A stretch of DNA of 43,329 nt from an uncultured Hungatella sp. Its GTDB lineage: Bacteria; Bacillota; Clostridia; Lachnospirales; Lachnospiraceae. Both the position numbers and the translations under genes were made by a program. Of the stretch, positions 16,487 through 25,682 are shown one piece after another (the stretch's first letter is position 1; every line of letters begins with the position of its first letter). The stretch is taken from assembly GCA_947089145.1 (NCBI GenBank), contig CAMUJH010000033.1, forward strand, positions 1 through 43,329, in the 5' to 3' direction. The notes beneath the pieces are model-generated. The model was not told the origin of the DNA, did not search any database, and worked only from the letters and a program-made list of their open reading frames with translations.

Positions 16487-19400
16487 CTATTCCAGAAGCC
16501 CTAAAAGTTCCTTCTCGCTCAGGCTTCCCAAGGATACCATCCCTTCTGATACCACCTGTTTTGCCAGCATCTCCTTGGCTTTCTGCAGCTTCAGCATATT
16601 TTCTTCAATGGTGTCTCTGGTAATAAGCCGGAACACCACCACCTGTTTTTCCTGTCCGATGCGGTGCGCCCTGTCAGTGGCCTGGTTCTGGGCGGCAATG
16701 TTCCACCATGGGTCGTAATGGATCACCATGTCCGCAGCCGTAAGATTAAGCCCGGTTCCCCCCGCTTTCAGGGAAATGAGAAATACGGGGACGCTGTCTC
16801 TGGAAAATCCGTTGACCATACGGATACGCTCCTCTTTAGGCGTCTCGCCTGTAAGCATGTGAAACGCAGCGCCCTCCTTGCCCATCCGCTCTCCAATCAG
16901 CCGGAGCATGGAAGTAAACTGGGAAAACACAAGGATCTTATGGCCCGCTGAGATTCCTGACAGTATCAGCTCCATGCATGTCTCCAGCTTTGCACAGCCG
17001 CCGCGGTAATTGTCATAGGCCAGCCTGGGATCACAGCACACCTGCCGCAGCCTGGTCAGGCCCGCAAGAATCTGAATCTTGTTTTTGTCATGAAGCTGCT
17101 CCTTCAGCTGCCACACATTGGCAGTATAAAGCTCCTGCTGCTCCTTCTCCATGCGGGAATACACCACCGACTCCATTTTCCCCGGAAGCTCTTTTAAGAC
17201 TTCGCTTTTCAGCCTGCGCAGGATAAAAGGAGCTGTCATCTGCTGAAGCTTTCCCAGAGACTTTTTATCCCCCTCTTTTACAATGGGCCCCTCATACTCT
17301 TTTTTAAACTTCTGGTAAGAATACAGAAATCCGGGCATCAGGTAATCAAAAATACTCCACAGCTCGCTTAGGCGGTTTTCCACCGGGGTGCCTGTCAGGG
17401 CGAATCTGGTGACGGCATGGACGGCTTTTACGGCCTTGGCATTAAGGGTGCCCGGGTTCTTGATATACTGGGCCTCGTCAATCACCTGGAACCGGAAAAA
17501 AAGCTCCTGGTAAAACTTAAGATCTCTCCGCAGCAGATCATAGGATGTGATCACCACGTCATATTCCCCGGCATGTTTTAACCGCTCTTCCCGTTCCTGA
17601 AGGGTTCCCGTTACCACCAGAGTCCTTAACGAAGGAGCAAATGTTTCAATCTCGCTTTCCCAGTTATAAACCAATGACGCCGGGCACACGATGAGGGATG
17701 TGTCTGTCTCTTCCCGTTGTCCGCCCCTTTTCTTCTCTGCCTCGTCGGCTAAAATGCTGATGATCTGGATCGTCTTTCCAAGTCCCATGTCATCTGCCAG
17801 AAGGCCCCCGAACCCCCATGCGTCCAGTGTTCTCAGCCATCTAAAGCCTGTCTTCTGATATCCTCTCAGAACAGGCTCCATGTCTTTTGGCAGCTCAAAG
17901 TCACTGTCGCTGACCAGCTTCATCCCCCGGATAATGGCTTTATACGTATAGTCCCTGGTAAACAGTATATCCTGCCGCTCCCGGCATAAGCTGTCCAGAT
18001 ATAAGGCCCGGTATTTGGGGATGCGTATCTTTGACTGCCCAAGCTCCTTTTTGGACAGGGCCAGTCCGTCTACCATCTGGGCCACTGCCAGAAGCCCATT
18101 ATCCTCCAGCCGCAGAAATTCCCCGCTTTTCAGCCGATAATACGGCTTTTTCTTTCGGTACGCTTCCAAGATCTTCATCATGTCCCGGACGCCCATCTGC
18201 CCTGCGTCAATGGTCAGATCAAGCCATTGCCCTGCTACCTGGACGCCTACGGACACTTTCGGCGGCTGGAGTATCCTAAATGCCTGTTCCCCGTCTGGAA
18301 AGCGCACCTCACCCAGAGCCTGCAGCTCCCTGATCCCCTCGGACAGAAACTTAAAAAGAGCCTCCTCGTCATCCTGAATCATCAGATCGCTGGTAACCGG
18401 GTCCTTGTGCCTGAAATATTTTGTAAGGACCTGGCTGATGCGGAATTCCCCCGGCACGTCCCGGCAAATGGTTTTGGGCACCTTGTCGTCCTCCACCGGA
18501 TGAAAGGAATAATCCCCGTAGCTTAAGGAGGGGCGAAGGACCACCTGGCCCGGAGCCGGATTTTCCACATCAAACCTGGCCTTAAGTTCCAGGAGGCGGA
18601 TGCTCTCAAAATCCACGCCTTCCGCCCTAAGAAGGCCGTGGCCTTCAAGTTTTTTCAAAACCCTTTCATAAAACAGAGGCACATCTTTTTCATTGACGGC
18701 CACCTCATAGGGCGCCCCGTATCCCTGGCTCATCTGCCGGAAGAATATGGCTCCGTCCCTGCTGAAATTTTCATCACACACAAAGAGATTTTCATCTTTC
18801 AGCACATAAAGGCGCCTCTCCCCGCAAAAGGTGAAAATCTCTTTGTCCATGGATACTCTCATTCCGTTTCTGCCGGCTTTTGTCACCAAAACCATGTCCT
18901 CCGGGTTTTGGAGCACTACCCGGATACGCTGCTTCATGCCTTTTGGATTTTCCCCATCCACCTGTTTCCCTGCCAGCAGCTCAAAAAATCTGTCGCGGTT
19001 GCTGCGGCTGATATTCAGTTCCCTTAAAGGGGACATGGAGGAGTAGATGCTTTTCCGAAACTGCTCATAATGCTCCTCATAGGTTCCAACCATCTCCAGA
19101 ACCATCTGAAGAAGCTGCCTGGACTCCTGGGAAAATGCCTCCACGGTGTGATGGAAGGCCAGATTCTTCCCGTACTCCACGTAGGCGCCCTGCTCCATGG
19201 CCCTGGCAAACGCTGCCAGGTCTTTAATGATATACTGTCTGTCCCTCAGAAGGCCGAACTCCGCCTTGATCTCCTGCCGCCCTATGAAAAGCTTCGGAAT
19301 AAAGCTTACAAAACATTCCCCGTCCTCCCTGAGGATCTCCGCTACCTCCCCGTTGGTGTATTCCCGAATCATGGTTCTCACCTGAGATGAGGTGGACACA

Positions 19401-19708
19401 GGCTTATCCTGGCTCTGGGATGCCTGCGCCAGATAATGGTGAAGCAGCGCCTTTTCATGAGGGCACATATCCTTATAGGAACTTCCCTGGGCACAGGAAC
19501 AAGAGCTGCTGTTGACATAGCTGCCCTTGACCTCCAGCGTTACATGATAAATGTTTTCTCCGTCTTTTACCTGGCCTTGGATTCCAACCTCGCTTTTCCA
19601 GAAAGCTTTCGTCTGCATTTCCGTTACTTTCATCGGCCTATCCCCCTGGCGATATCCAGGCGCTTGCATAAATCCCTCCTGCGCCTGTCTCTGCTGATGA
19701 TTTTCCAT
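16487..19708 (-). CDS. SWIM zinc-finger SNF2-family DNA translocase/helicase, 1073 aa
   Basis: This is an ATP-driven double-strand DNA translocase of the SNF2 class. Residues about 40-95 form a SWIM zinc-binding motif (CSCAQGSSYKDMCPHEKAL: C-x-C ... C-x-H). The middle region matches the SNF2-associated domain found in Bacillus-type proteins. The motor lies at about 600-1060. Walker A is LLADDMGLGKTIQ, Walker B is IDEAQYIKN (DEAQ box), motif III is FALTGTPVENRLSELWSIFDYL, and motifs V-VI are SLKAGGTGLNLTAADMVIHY and ATDRAHRIGQEKQV. Length and order match the clostridial/Bacillus family exactly. The cellular role of this group is not established; roles in repair or chromosome remodelling are guesses. 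An AAGGGA site precedes ATG. Confidence 0.95.
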   Translation of the reverse strand: MENHQQRQAQEGFMQAPGYRQGDRPMKVTEMQTKAFWKSEVGIQGQVKDGENIYHVTLEVKGSYVNSSSCSCAQGSSYKDMCPHEKALLHHYLAQASQSQDKPVSTSSQVRTMIREYTNGEVAEILREDGECFVSFIPKLFIGRQEIKAEFGLLRDRQYIIKDLAAFARAMEQGAYVEYGKNLAFHHTVEAFSQESRQLLQMVLEMVGTYEEHYEQFRKSIYSSMSPLRELNISRSNRDRFFELLAGKQVDGENPKGMKQRIRVVLQNPEDMVLVTKAGRNGMRVSMDKEIFTFCGERRLYVLKDENLFVCDENFSRDGAIFFRQMSQGYGAPYEVAVNEKDVPLFYERVLKKLEGHGLLRAEGVDFESIRLLELKARFDVENPAPGQVVLRPSLSYGDYSFHPVEDDKVPKTICRDVPGEFRISQVLTKYFRHKDPVTSDLMIQDDEEALFKFLSEGIRELQALGEVRFPDGEQAFRILQPPKVSVGVQVAGQWLDLTIDAGQMGVRDMMKILEAYRKKKPYYRLKSGEFLRLEDNGLLAVAQMVDGLALSKKELGQSKIRIPKYRALYLDSLCRERQDILFTRDYTYKAIIRGMKLVSDSDFELPKDMEPVLRGYQKTGFRWLRTLDAWGFGGLLADDMGLGKTIQIISILADEAEKKRGGQREETDTSLIVCPASLVYNWESEIETFAPSLRTLVVTGTLQEREERLKHAGEYDVVITSYDLLRRDLKFYQELFFRFQVIDEAQYIKNPGTLNAKAVKAVHAVTRFALTGTPVENRLSELWSIFDYLMPGFLYSYQKFKKEYEGPIVKEGDKKSLGKLQQMTAPFILRRLKSEVLKELPGKMESVVYSRMEKEQQELYTANVWQLKEQLHDKNKIQILAGLTRLRQVCCDPRLAYDNYRGGCAKLETCMELILSGISAGHKILVFSQFTSMLRLIGERMGKEGAAFHMLTGETPKEERIRMVNGFSRDSVPVFLISLKAGGTGLNLTAADMVIHYDPWWNIAAQNQATDRAHRIGQEKQVVVFRLITRDTIEENMLKLQKAKEMLAKQVVSEGMVSLGSLSEKELLGLLE

Positions 19709-19836
19709 ACTCTGTCCCTTAAGCGCCTGTCTTACAGAATTCCCGGTGAATTCAGCGTCTGCCCTTTGGGCGAGCCCCCATACGCCCGGCGGGAACGCAG
19801 CCGGGGCACGTGAAAGCCCGGCGGGCCCATGGGGCT

Positions 19837-21615
19837 TTACATGCGCTCCGGCGCCGCAAATCCGAGCAGATCAATACACGTCTCCAGCACTCCCTTGGTC
19901 AGCGTAATCAGCTTAATATAGCCTGCCTGCCTGGCTTTGTCCTCTTCCTTCAGGATCATGGTATTGTTATAAAATTTATTAAACACATCTGATAATTCAT
20001 AAATAAACTGGCAGATTTTGTGGGGCGCCGTCTCCTGGAAGCTGCTTTCAATTACCTCATGGTATTTGGTCAGCTGCAGCATCAGGTTTTTCTCCGCTTC
20101 AGACGCCGCTGCCAGAACCCTGGCATTTTCCGGAAGCTTTTCCCCCATGCTTTCGTATTTGCTCAGAATGGATTTGATCCGCACAATGGTATACAGAATG
20201 TAAGGCCCTGTATTTCCCTCAAAAGAAATGAACCTTTCCATGTCAAAAACGTAATCCTTTGACGCCTGATTGGACAGGTCCCCGTACTTCAGCGCAGCCA
20301 GCCCGATGATCCCGGCTGTTTTTCTTGCCTCTTCGTCAGACACGGTACGGTTTTCCATGATCCGGTCATATACTGCGTCATTGATCTCCGCAACCAGGTT
20401 TTCCAGCCGCATGACGCCGCCCTCTCTGGTCTTAAAGGGCTTTCCGTCCTTGCCGTTCATGGTGCCGAACATAAGATGAACCATAGGCGTATCCTCGCTG
20501 ACATATCCCGCCTTCTTGGCTACCCGGAACACCTGAATAAAATGCAGTTCCTGCCTTTTGTCCGTAATATAGATGTATTTGGCCGGAGCATAGGTTTTCT
20601 CCCTGTCAAGAATGGTTCCCAGATCTGAAGTGGCATACAGGGCCGCCCCGTCGGATTTGCGGATAATGCAGGGAGGCAGCTCTTTTGAATCGCCTTCCTT
20701 TGCCACATCCACCACCAAAGCTCCCTGGCTCTCATAGGCCAGCCCCTTTTTCTGAAGATCTTCTATAAGTCCCGGAATATATTCCTGAGCGTCGCTCTCC
20801 CCTTTCCACAAGTCAAAGGTTACTTCCAGGCTCTTGTAATTTTTCTTAAGGTCAGCCAGGGACACATTCATAATATGCTGCCAGACAGCCCGATACGGCT
20901 CATACCCGTTCTGCAGCTGCAGCGTAGCCTCCTGGGCTCTGGCCTTAAAATTCTCGTCCTCTTTCGCCTTGCTGCTGGCCGCAGGGTAGATGTCCTCCAG
21001 CTGGCCTATGGTAAAGGGCGGTTTTTCAGGATAAGGGCCGCTGCAGTCCGGATCGAAATATATGAGATCCGGCTCCCTGTCCCGCAGCTCCTCTATAATC
21101 AATCCCATCTGCAGGCCCCAGTCGCCAAGGTGCACGTCGCCTATCATGTTGTAGCCGAGAAAGCGCCCCAGCCTTTTTATGCTTTCGCCGATAATGGCGG
21201 ATCGGAGATGGCCCACATGAAGGGGCTTGGCCACGTTTGCTCCGCCGTAGTCCACGATAACCGTCTCCCCGCTTCCCGTTTCCTCCAGCCCGTACTTTGG
21301 CTCCGTGTCCATGGCGTGAAGGTAATCCGCCAGATATTCCTGGCTGAGACGCATATTAATAAATCCCGGCATCACCGCCGTTATCTGGGAAAACATCCCT
21401 CTGTCCGGGCTTTTTTCAATCCATCCGGCCACGTCATTTGCAATGTCAATGGGTTTTTTCTTATATGCCTTTGCCGCCGCCATGGCTCCGTTGCACTGGT
21501 ATTCGCACAGATCCGGCCGGTTAGACAGCGTAACCTTGGCATAGCTTTCATCGTATCCGTTGGCTGTAAAGGCCGGCTTTATGGCATCTGCAATGCAGTC
21601 AAGAATCTTTTTCAT
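19837..21615 (-). CDS. argS: Arginyl-tRNA synthetase
   Basis: This is a class I aminoacyl-tRNA synthetase that charges tRNA-Arg. The 592-aa product has the N-terminal Arg-tRNA synthetase domain (residues 1-100), the HIGH-box equivalent ANVAKPLHVGHLRSAIIGES, the mid-domain DVHLGDWGLQMGLI, and KTREGGVMRLENL in place of a canonical KMSKS, as is normal for ArgS. It ends with the DALR anticodon-binding domain (LTKGVLETCIDLLGFAAPERM). It is single-copy in this window with its own promoter at 21688-21716. The leader of about 65 bases has a small GCCCT/AGGGC hairpin but is too short for a T-box. Beyond its stop are GC-rich inverted segments (19745-19835) without a U run. Confidence 0.97.
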   Translation of the reverse strand: MKKILDCIADAIKPAFTANGYDESYAKVTLSNRPDLCEYQCNGAMAAAKAYKKKPIDIANDVAGWIEKSPDRGMFSQITAVMPGFINMRLSQEYLADYLHAMDTEPKYGLEETGSGETVIVDYGGANVAKPLHVGHLRSAIIGESIKRLGRFLGYNMIGDVHLGDWGLQMGLIIEELRDREPDLIYFDPDCSGPYPEKPPFTIGQLEDIYPAASSKAKEDENFKARAQEATLQLQNGYEPYRAVWQHIMNVSLADLKKNYKSLEVTFDLWKGESDAQEYIPGLIEDLQKKGLAYESQGALVVDVAKEGDSKELPPCIIRKSDGAALYATSDLGTILDREKTYAPAKYIYITDKRQELHFIQVFRVAKKAGYVSEDTPMVHLMFGTMNGKDGKPFKTREGGVMRLENLVAEINDAVYDRIMENRTVSDEEARKTAGIIGLAALKYGDLSNQASKDYVFDMERFISFEGNTGPYILYTIVRIKSILSKYESMGEKLPENARVLAAASEAEKNLMLQLTKYHEVIESSFQETAPHKICQFIYELSDVFNKFYNNTMILKEEDKARQAGYIKLITLTKGVLETCIDLLGFAAPERM

Positions 21616-21687
21616 AAATTATCGTCTCCTCGTGTTCATCTGCTTTTCCTGGCATTCCGCCCTTTTAGGGCTTTCATAGGTGTATCA

Positions 21688-21716
21688 ATTATACTAGACT
21701 TTCAGTATGAAATCAA
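21688..21716 (-). promoter_or_regulatory. Sigma-A promoter of argS
   Basis: On the minus strand TTGATT and TATAAT are separated by exactly 17 bases. The start of transcription would fall about 65 bases before the argS ATG. Confidence 0.7.
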
Positions 21717-21762
21717 TGGCAAGTTTCGGCCCTGCCGCTTCCCTGAATCAGGCGAATCAGGC

Positions 21763-21850
21763 GCAAAAACCCTCTTTGGAGAAGGTAAGACAGAGGCGGA
21801 TCTGAACATCACGATGCCGTCCGCCAGCGTTCTCCAAAGAGGGTTTTTGC
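21763..21850 (-). terminator. Long-stem terminator of the DUF1266 lipoprotein gene
   Basis: Bases 21763-21783 and 21830-21850 are perfect 21-bp inverted copies with the core AACCCTCTTTGGAGAA. The 46-base loop contains a second stem (GGCGGA/TCCGCC). On the minus strand the outer stem ends in GGGTTTTTGC. It lies just after the stop at 21869. The long stem and nested hairpin make it act in both directions. Confidence 0.8.
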
Positions 21851-21868
21851 ATTATCAGATCTTTTTCA

Positions 21869-23167
21869 TTACCAGGTCTTTTCCAGTGTCATCTTGAAAT
21901 CAATGGCATATGGATTGTCTTCTCTGGTCTTTAAGTCTTCGTAGATGCTGCGGCGGTCTTCGCCGCTTTCTTCCGCCCAGTACTCATAGCCCACCATGTA
22001 GCTTTCCACCAGCTCATCCCATGATCCGAACTCCGCCTGAACAGTCTGGGCAATCTCAAGGGATTTGTCCAAAGCTTCTGCATCCGTATAATATCCTGCG
22101 GTGTAGTAATATCCCAAAAGATTCAGGGCACGGCAGTAATCCCAGCCGTCAATGGCCTTTTCTCCCGCAGTCTCATATGCGCTGTAGCACTTGCTGTAGA
22201 TCTCCGCAGTTGGCGCATCCATCTCGTATACTCCCAAAATAAATTCCGGGCGCTCTTCCGCTGCCACGCTGCCAAGGCCTGCCTCCTCCAGAGTCTTCAT
22301 CTCTGATACAAAGTTGGCCCTGTGGCCTTCTGTAAGAATCCAGTCCAGGTTCTCATCGGCAGAAGCCCTGTCGCTTACGTCCCACCAGCTATTTAACAGC
22401 TCCTGTACCACTGCCGCGTTGGCGTCATTTACCGCAAGGCCGCCGAAGCGGTTGTAATCCCAGCCGTTGATACTGGTCAGAACCGCATAGGAGGCGTTAA
22501 ACCATTTTACCGTGTCAGTAACCTCTACTGTGGAATTGTCCTCAATCTCCAAAGGAGTCTCCTTGAAGGTTTCGCAGGAGGCCATCGCGGAAGCGACTGC
22601 ATCATCATCCATCTCGTCTTCCGCCATAAACATCATGGCGTAGAAGGCATAATCCGTTTCCCCGTAAACCATATAGGCGTCAGCCGTTTCCCCGTCTACG
22701 TCAATGGTGCAGGCGGCTGCCTCAACCCCTGTCATGCCGGGAACGGACGGCGCCTTTGCCTCTGACTCATTGGCAAGGCCGTAGCTCTCAGCCATCACCG
22801 TTTTCATGGAACTTATGCTGTCAACAGGAAGAAGGGAACCGGCTTTTGGAAACTGCATAATGATAACCGCCTCTGACCCGTCTTTGCTCTGAGCGGCCAG
22901 CCAGAAATCCATTCCCATGTCCTCCGTGGTCCACCCTTTTCCCAGCATAATGGAGATGGAACCGTCATTGCTGGTAAATTCTTCCATATCTTTGGTCAGG
23001 TCTTCCGTCTCTTTTGTGTCCGCCGCGGCGCTATCCTTGGCCGCGGTAGTCTCCTGGCCGGCTGTGGTTCCCGTCTCTTTTCCCCCGCATCCCTGCAGGG
23101 CCGCTGCTGCCAGCACCATTGCCATTGCGGCCGCTGCCAGTGCTTTTGTGGATTTTTTTACATGCAT
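21869..23167 (-). CDS. Lipoprotein with C-terminal DUF1266 domain, 432 aa
   Basis: This is a cell-surface lipoprotein. The signal peptide ends at ALQGC (Cys27), followed by a Thr/Ala/Glu-rich linker to about residue 60. Residues about 65-200 form one globular domain (SISIMLGKGWTTEDMGMDFW), and residues about 215-430 match the DUF1266 pattern: INGWDYNRFGGL near its start, a central helix region with FVSEMKTLEEAG, and AIDGWDYCRALNLLGYYYTAG. Trp and aromatic residues are frequent. DUF1266 proteins have no established function. The gene is isolated between two terminators, so it is probably monocistronic. An AAGGAGAGAGAG site precedes ATG. Confidence 0.88.
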   Translation of the reverse strand: MHVKKSTKALAAAAMAMVLAAAALQGCGGKETGTTAGQETTAAKDSAAADTKETEDLTKDMEEFTSNDGSISIMLGKGWTTEDMGMDFWLAAQSKDGSEAVIIMQFPKAGSLLPVDSISSMKTVMAESYGLANESEAKAPSVPGMTGVEAAACTIDVDGETADAYMVYGETDYAFYAMMFMAEDEMDDDAVASAMASCETFKETPLEIEDNSTVEVTDTVKWFNASYAVLTSINGWDYNRFGGLAVNDANAAVVQELLNSWWDVSDRASADENLDWILTEGHRANFVSEMKTLEEAGLGSVAAEERPEFILGVYEMDAPTAEIYSKCYSAYETAGEKAIDGWDYCRALNLLGYYYTAGYYTDAEALDKSLEIAQTVQAEFGSWDELVESYMVGYEYWAEESGEDRRSIYEDLKTREDNPYAIDFKMTLEKTW

Positions 23168-23245
23168 ACTCTCTCTCCTTTTTCTTTTCTCTCTATTCCA
23201 GACGGACCTCCCTGCCCGCCGTTGGAATCATGTTCTCCCTGGCAA

Positions 23246-23290
23246 AACAAAAACGCCCTGAAAGCCCACATCTCACTCTCAGGACGTCTT
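23246..23290 (-). terminator. Intrinsic terminator of efp
   Basis: On the minus strand ACGTCCTGA pairs with TCAGGGCGT (one wobble) and is followed by TTTTTG. It begins about 16 bases after the efp stop. Confidence 0.85.
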
Positions 23291-23305
23291 TCAGCCGTCA
23301 ATATC

Positions 23306-23863
23306 TTATACTCTGGACAGATACTCTCCTGTACGGGTGTCGATCTTAATCTTGTCTCCCTGATCCACAAACAGCGGCACATATACCGTTGCCCCGGTTT
23401 CAACAACCGCAGGCTTCGTGGCGCCTGTAGCCGTGTCCCCCTTAAACCCGGGCTCTGTATCCGTAATCTCCAATTCCACAAATAAAGGCGGTTCTACGGA
23501 AAATACCTTTCCATTGTAAGAACATATCTTACAGGTCTCATTCTCTTTGACAAATTTCAGCGCATCGCCAATGGTTTCCTTGCTTAATGCCACCTGCTCG
23601 TAAGTATTGGAATCCATAAAATTATACAGATCACCGTCTGCATAAAGATACTGCATGTCCACCCGGTCAATTCTGGCAGCCGGAAACTTCTCCGTAGGGC
23701 GGAAGGTCTTCTCCACTACGCCGCCGCTGATAACATTCTTAATCTTAGTCCTGACAAAGGCAGCGCCCTTACCTGGCTTTACGTGCTGGAACTCCAGAAT
23801 CTGATATACGTTGCCCTCAATCTCTAAGGTGACGCCGTTTCTAAAATCGCCCGCTGATATCAT
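23306..23863 (-). CDS. efp: Translation elongation factor P
   Basis: EF-P binds ribosomes stalled at consecutive prolines and restores peptide-bond formation. The 185-aa product has the three beta-barrel (KOW-like plus two OB) domains: N-terminal [20 protein letters not shown], the tip loop [17 protein letters not shown] with the conserved Lys, and the C-terminal signature [20 protein letters not shown] and [17 protein letters not shown]. The start is ATG at 23863 behind AAGGAGG, not the longer in-frame GTG. It is monocistronic, with a strong promoter at 24068-24096 and a terminator at 23246-23290. The untranslated leader is unusually long, about 195 bases. No EF-P modification gene is nearby. 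Confidence 0.97.
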   Translation of the reverse strand: MISAGDFRNGVTLEIEGNVYQILEFQHVKPGKGAAFVRTKIKNVISGGVVEKTFRPTEKFPAARIDRVDMQYLYADGDLYNFMDSNTYEQVALSKETIGDALKFVKENETCKICSYNGKVFSVEPPLFVELEITDTEPGFKGDTATGATKPAVVETGATVYVPLFVDQGDKIKIDTRTGEYLSRV

Positions 23864-24206
23864 AAATGATATTCCTCCTTGTATTTCGCATATACTTCCC
23901 AACCCTCTCTTTGCCTGATTCGGCAGAATGGTTTCCGTCACACGTCACTGGAATTATAAGGCGCATGCAGGACACATGCCTTAAGATATTGGTTCATCTG
24001 GCAGAAATCTGCTGCACAGGCATATGCATAGAGGGATTCCAGGAGTACATTCTCCTTAATCGGTTCTATTTTATACTATATGTCCTGTAATTTCAACTAC
24101 TTTTTCCGCAGTTTGTGATTTTTGCATTTGTGATTTTATCTCAATAGGGCTGCAGGCCAATGGCGTCTTGTTAAAGCGGCCCCAGGCCCGGGCCTTTTTT
24201 CTGCAG
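23864..24206 (-). promoter_or_regulatory. Gene-free interval with efp promoter and long leader
   Basis: This 340-base stretch has no gene I would accept. On the minus strand the promoter TTGAAA, 17 bases, TAAAAT lies at 24068-24096, so transcription should begin near 24060. The remaining ~195 bases form the efp leader. It contains an 18-codon ORF starting at 24050, but its AAGGAG site is only one base from the ATG, so translation is doubtful. Upstream at about 24185-24211 are a GGCCCGGGCC palindrome with a T run and a 16-bp palindrome TTTTTCTGCAGAAAAA, probably extra terminator-like structure. Confidence 0.6.
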
Positions 24207-24238
24207 AAAAAGAGCCCCGTTTCTTTGGGGCTCTTTTT
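24207..24238. terminator. Bidirectional intrinsic terminator after the NSS transporter gene
   Basis: AAAAAGAGCCCC and GGGGCTCTTTTT are perfect 12-bp complements around an eight-base loop. Both strands show a T run, so it can work in both directions. It lies about 65 bases beyond the transporter stop. Confidence 0.92.
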
Positions 24239-24301
24239 GGGGAACGCCTGACAAACCGGAACCATGTTTTTCTGAGGCAATTCCAGGGACTTTTTATCCG
24301 C

Positions 24302-25681
24302 CTATTTAATAAAGCCGAACACATTCAGCAGGACAATGATCATGAATACGGGAACCACCCCCACGGTCATGGCTTTGTCCCACCTGGTAAGCCTGCCGTC
24401 GCGGCCGTCTGCTGTCAGTTCTTTTTCATAGTCCTTCCATCCCCAGATCTTCCATACAAAGAAGCAGGTAAGCAGGCAGCCAAGAGGCAGAAGCACATAT
24501 CCGGTAAAGCAGTCAAACCAGTCATAGAACCCATAATACTCCATCCCCCCGAAGCTTGGCCAAGGCAGCTTTATCCCTTTAAGCGGCCCGAACCCCAGGG
24601 ATGTGAGAATATTGCCGGCTCCAATTACCGACGCAGCCGCAATAATGGCCTTCTTTCTGCCCAGATTCATCTTGATCTCAAAGGTGCGCACGCTAATCTC
24701 TATAAAAGAAAACAGGGAGGAGAATACGGCAAAAAGCAAGGCTATGAAAAACAGCGCGCCGATAAAACGGCCTCCAGGCAGATTCTTAAAGATTCCAGCC
24801 ATTACGTCAAAGATCAGCGCCGGCCCTTTCTGGACGTCAACGCCTGCGCCAAAGGTAGCCGGGATAATGACAAAGCCTGCAAGGATCGCTGCTATGGTGT
24901 CCATGTAGCTAATAAACAAAGCGTCCTTGCGAATATTGTTCTCCCCCGGAACATTGGCTCCTAACGTGGTAAAAATCCCCCAGCCGATACCTATGGAAAA
25001 CAGAACCTGAGTTACCGCATCCGCAAAAACCTTTACGCTGAATTTTCCAAAATCCGGAAGCAGATAATATTTTAGGCCTTCCAGAGCTCCTTCCGCCGCA
25101 AACATGCTGTAGATCCCGCAGACAATAAGCAGCACAAACAACGCCGGCAGCATAACCTTTGAAATTTTTTCAACGACAGTGGTAATTCCGAACAGAAGCA
25201 GGAATACAACAATAAAAAGGACAATAAAGCTGTAGATCAGAGGCTGTATGGGATCTGAAATAAAGTTCTGATAAAACAACTCCGGGTCATCGCCAAAATC
25301 ACCGCTGACAATAAACTGAATTCCGTAGCGCAGGACCCAGCCGCCTACGACCACATAGAAAAAGTTGATCATGATGGTACAAATGTTAGCCATCCACCCT
25401 ACAAATCCCCACCTACTGCTGATTTTCTCAAATACGGAAACCGTATCCGACCGGCCGTGCCTGCCAATGGCTGTCTCCATCTCCACCATGGGCTTGGCCA
25501 GAAGCAGGACAATAATAATATAGGTAAAGATAAAGATTCCTCCGCCTCCGCCATAAGCAAGGTAAGGAAATTTCCATATATTTCCAAGCCCGATGGAGGC
25601 TCCCGCCGCCACCATGATATAACCGAATCTTGATCCCCATTTGGCCTCTTTGGTGTACTGGGCCGTGTTTTTGTCTGACAT
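24302..25681 (-). CDS. Sodium-dependent transporter, NSS/SNF family
   Basis: This is a Na+-coupled symporter of the LeuT fold, probably for an amino acid or related amine. The 459-aa product has about 11-12 membrane helices. The first carries the family sequence GAS-x-GLGNIWKFPYLAYGGGGG, with the unwound sodium and substrate site. Later signatures are SIGIGWGIFTTLGANVPGE and FAVFSSLFSFIEISVRTFE. I chose ATG at 25681 (MSDKNTAQYT) because it follows GGAGGG and because the in-frame upstream extension is the overlapping acyltransferase-like gene read in another frame. The start is one base after the stop of that gene, and the ribosome site lies within it, so the two are translationally coupled. 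Confidence 0.93.
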   Translation of the reverse strand: MSDKNTAQYTKEAKWGSRFGYIMVAAGASIGLGNIWKFPYLAYGGGGGIFIFTYIIIVLLLAKPMVEMETAIGRHGRSDTVSVFEKISSRWGFVGWMANICTIMINFFYVVVGGWVLRYGIQFIVSGDFGDDPELFYQNFISDPIQPLIYSFIVLFIVVFLLLFGITTVVEKISKVMLPALFVLLIVCGIYSMFAAEGALEGLKYYLLPDFGKFSVKVFADAVTQVLFSIGIGWGIFTTLGANVPGENNIRKDALFISYMDTIAAILAGFVIIPATFGAGVDVQKGPALIFDVMAGIFKNLPGGRFIGALFFIALLFAVFSSLFSFIEISVRTFEIKMNLGRKKAIIAAASVIGAGNILTSLGFGPLKGIKLPWPSFGGMEYYGFYDWFDCFTGYVLLPLGCLLTCFFVWKIWGWKDYEKELTADGRDGRLTRWDKAMTVGVVPVFMIIVLLNVFGFIK

Positions 25682-25682
25682 A

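Noticed and set aside
19745-19836. GC-rich inverted segments between the SNF2 gene and argS
   Set aside because: Pairings are imperfect and no U run follows, so neither a terminator nor a mobile repeat can be supported.
21664-21681. GCCCT/AGGGC hairpin in the argS leader as a T-box riboswitch
   Set aside because: Leader is about 65 bases, too short for a T-box, and no T-box consensus sequence is present.
20875-21897. 340-codon plus-strand ORF opposite argS
   Set aside because: argS is unmistakable; the antisense frame is open only because of its codon bias.
23994-24050. 18-codon leader ORF ahead of efp
   Set aside because: Ribosome site is only one base from the ATG and the peptide has no proline run or other attenuation signature.
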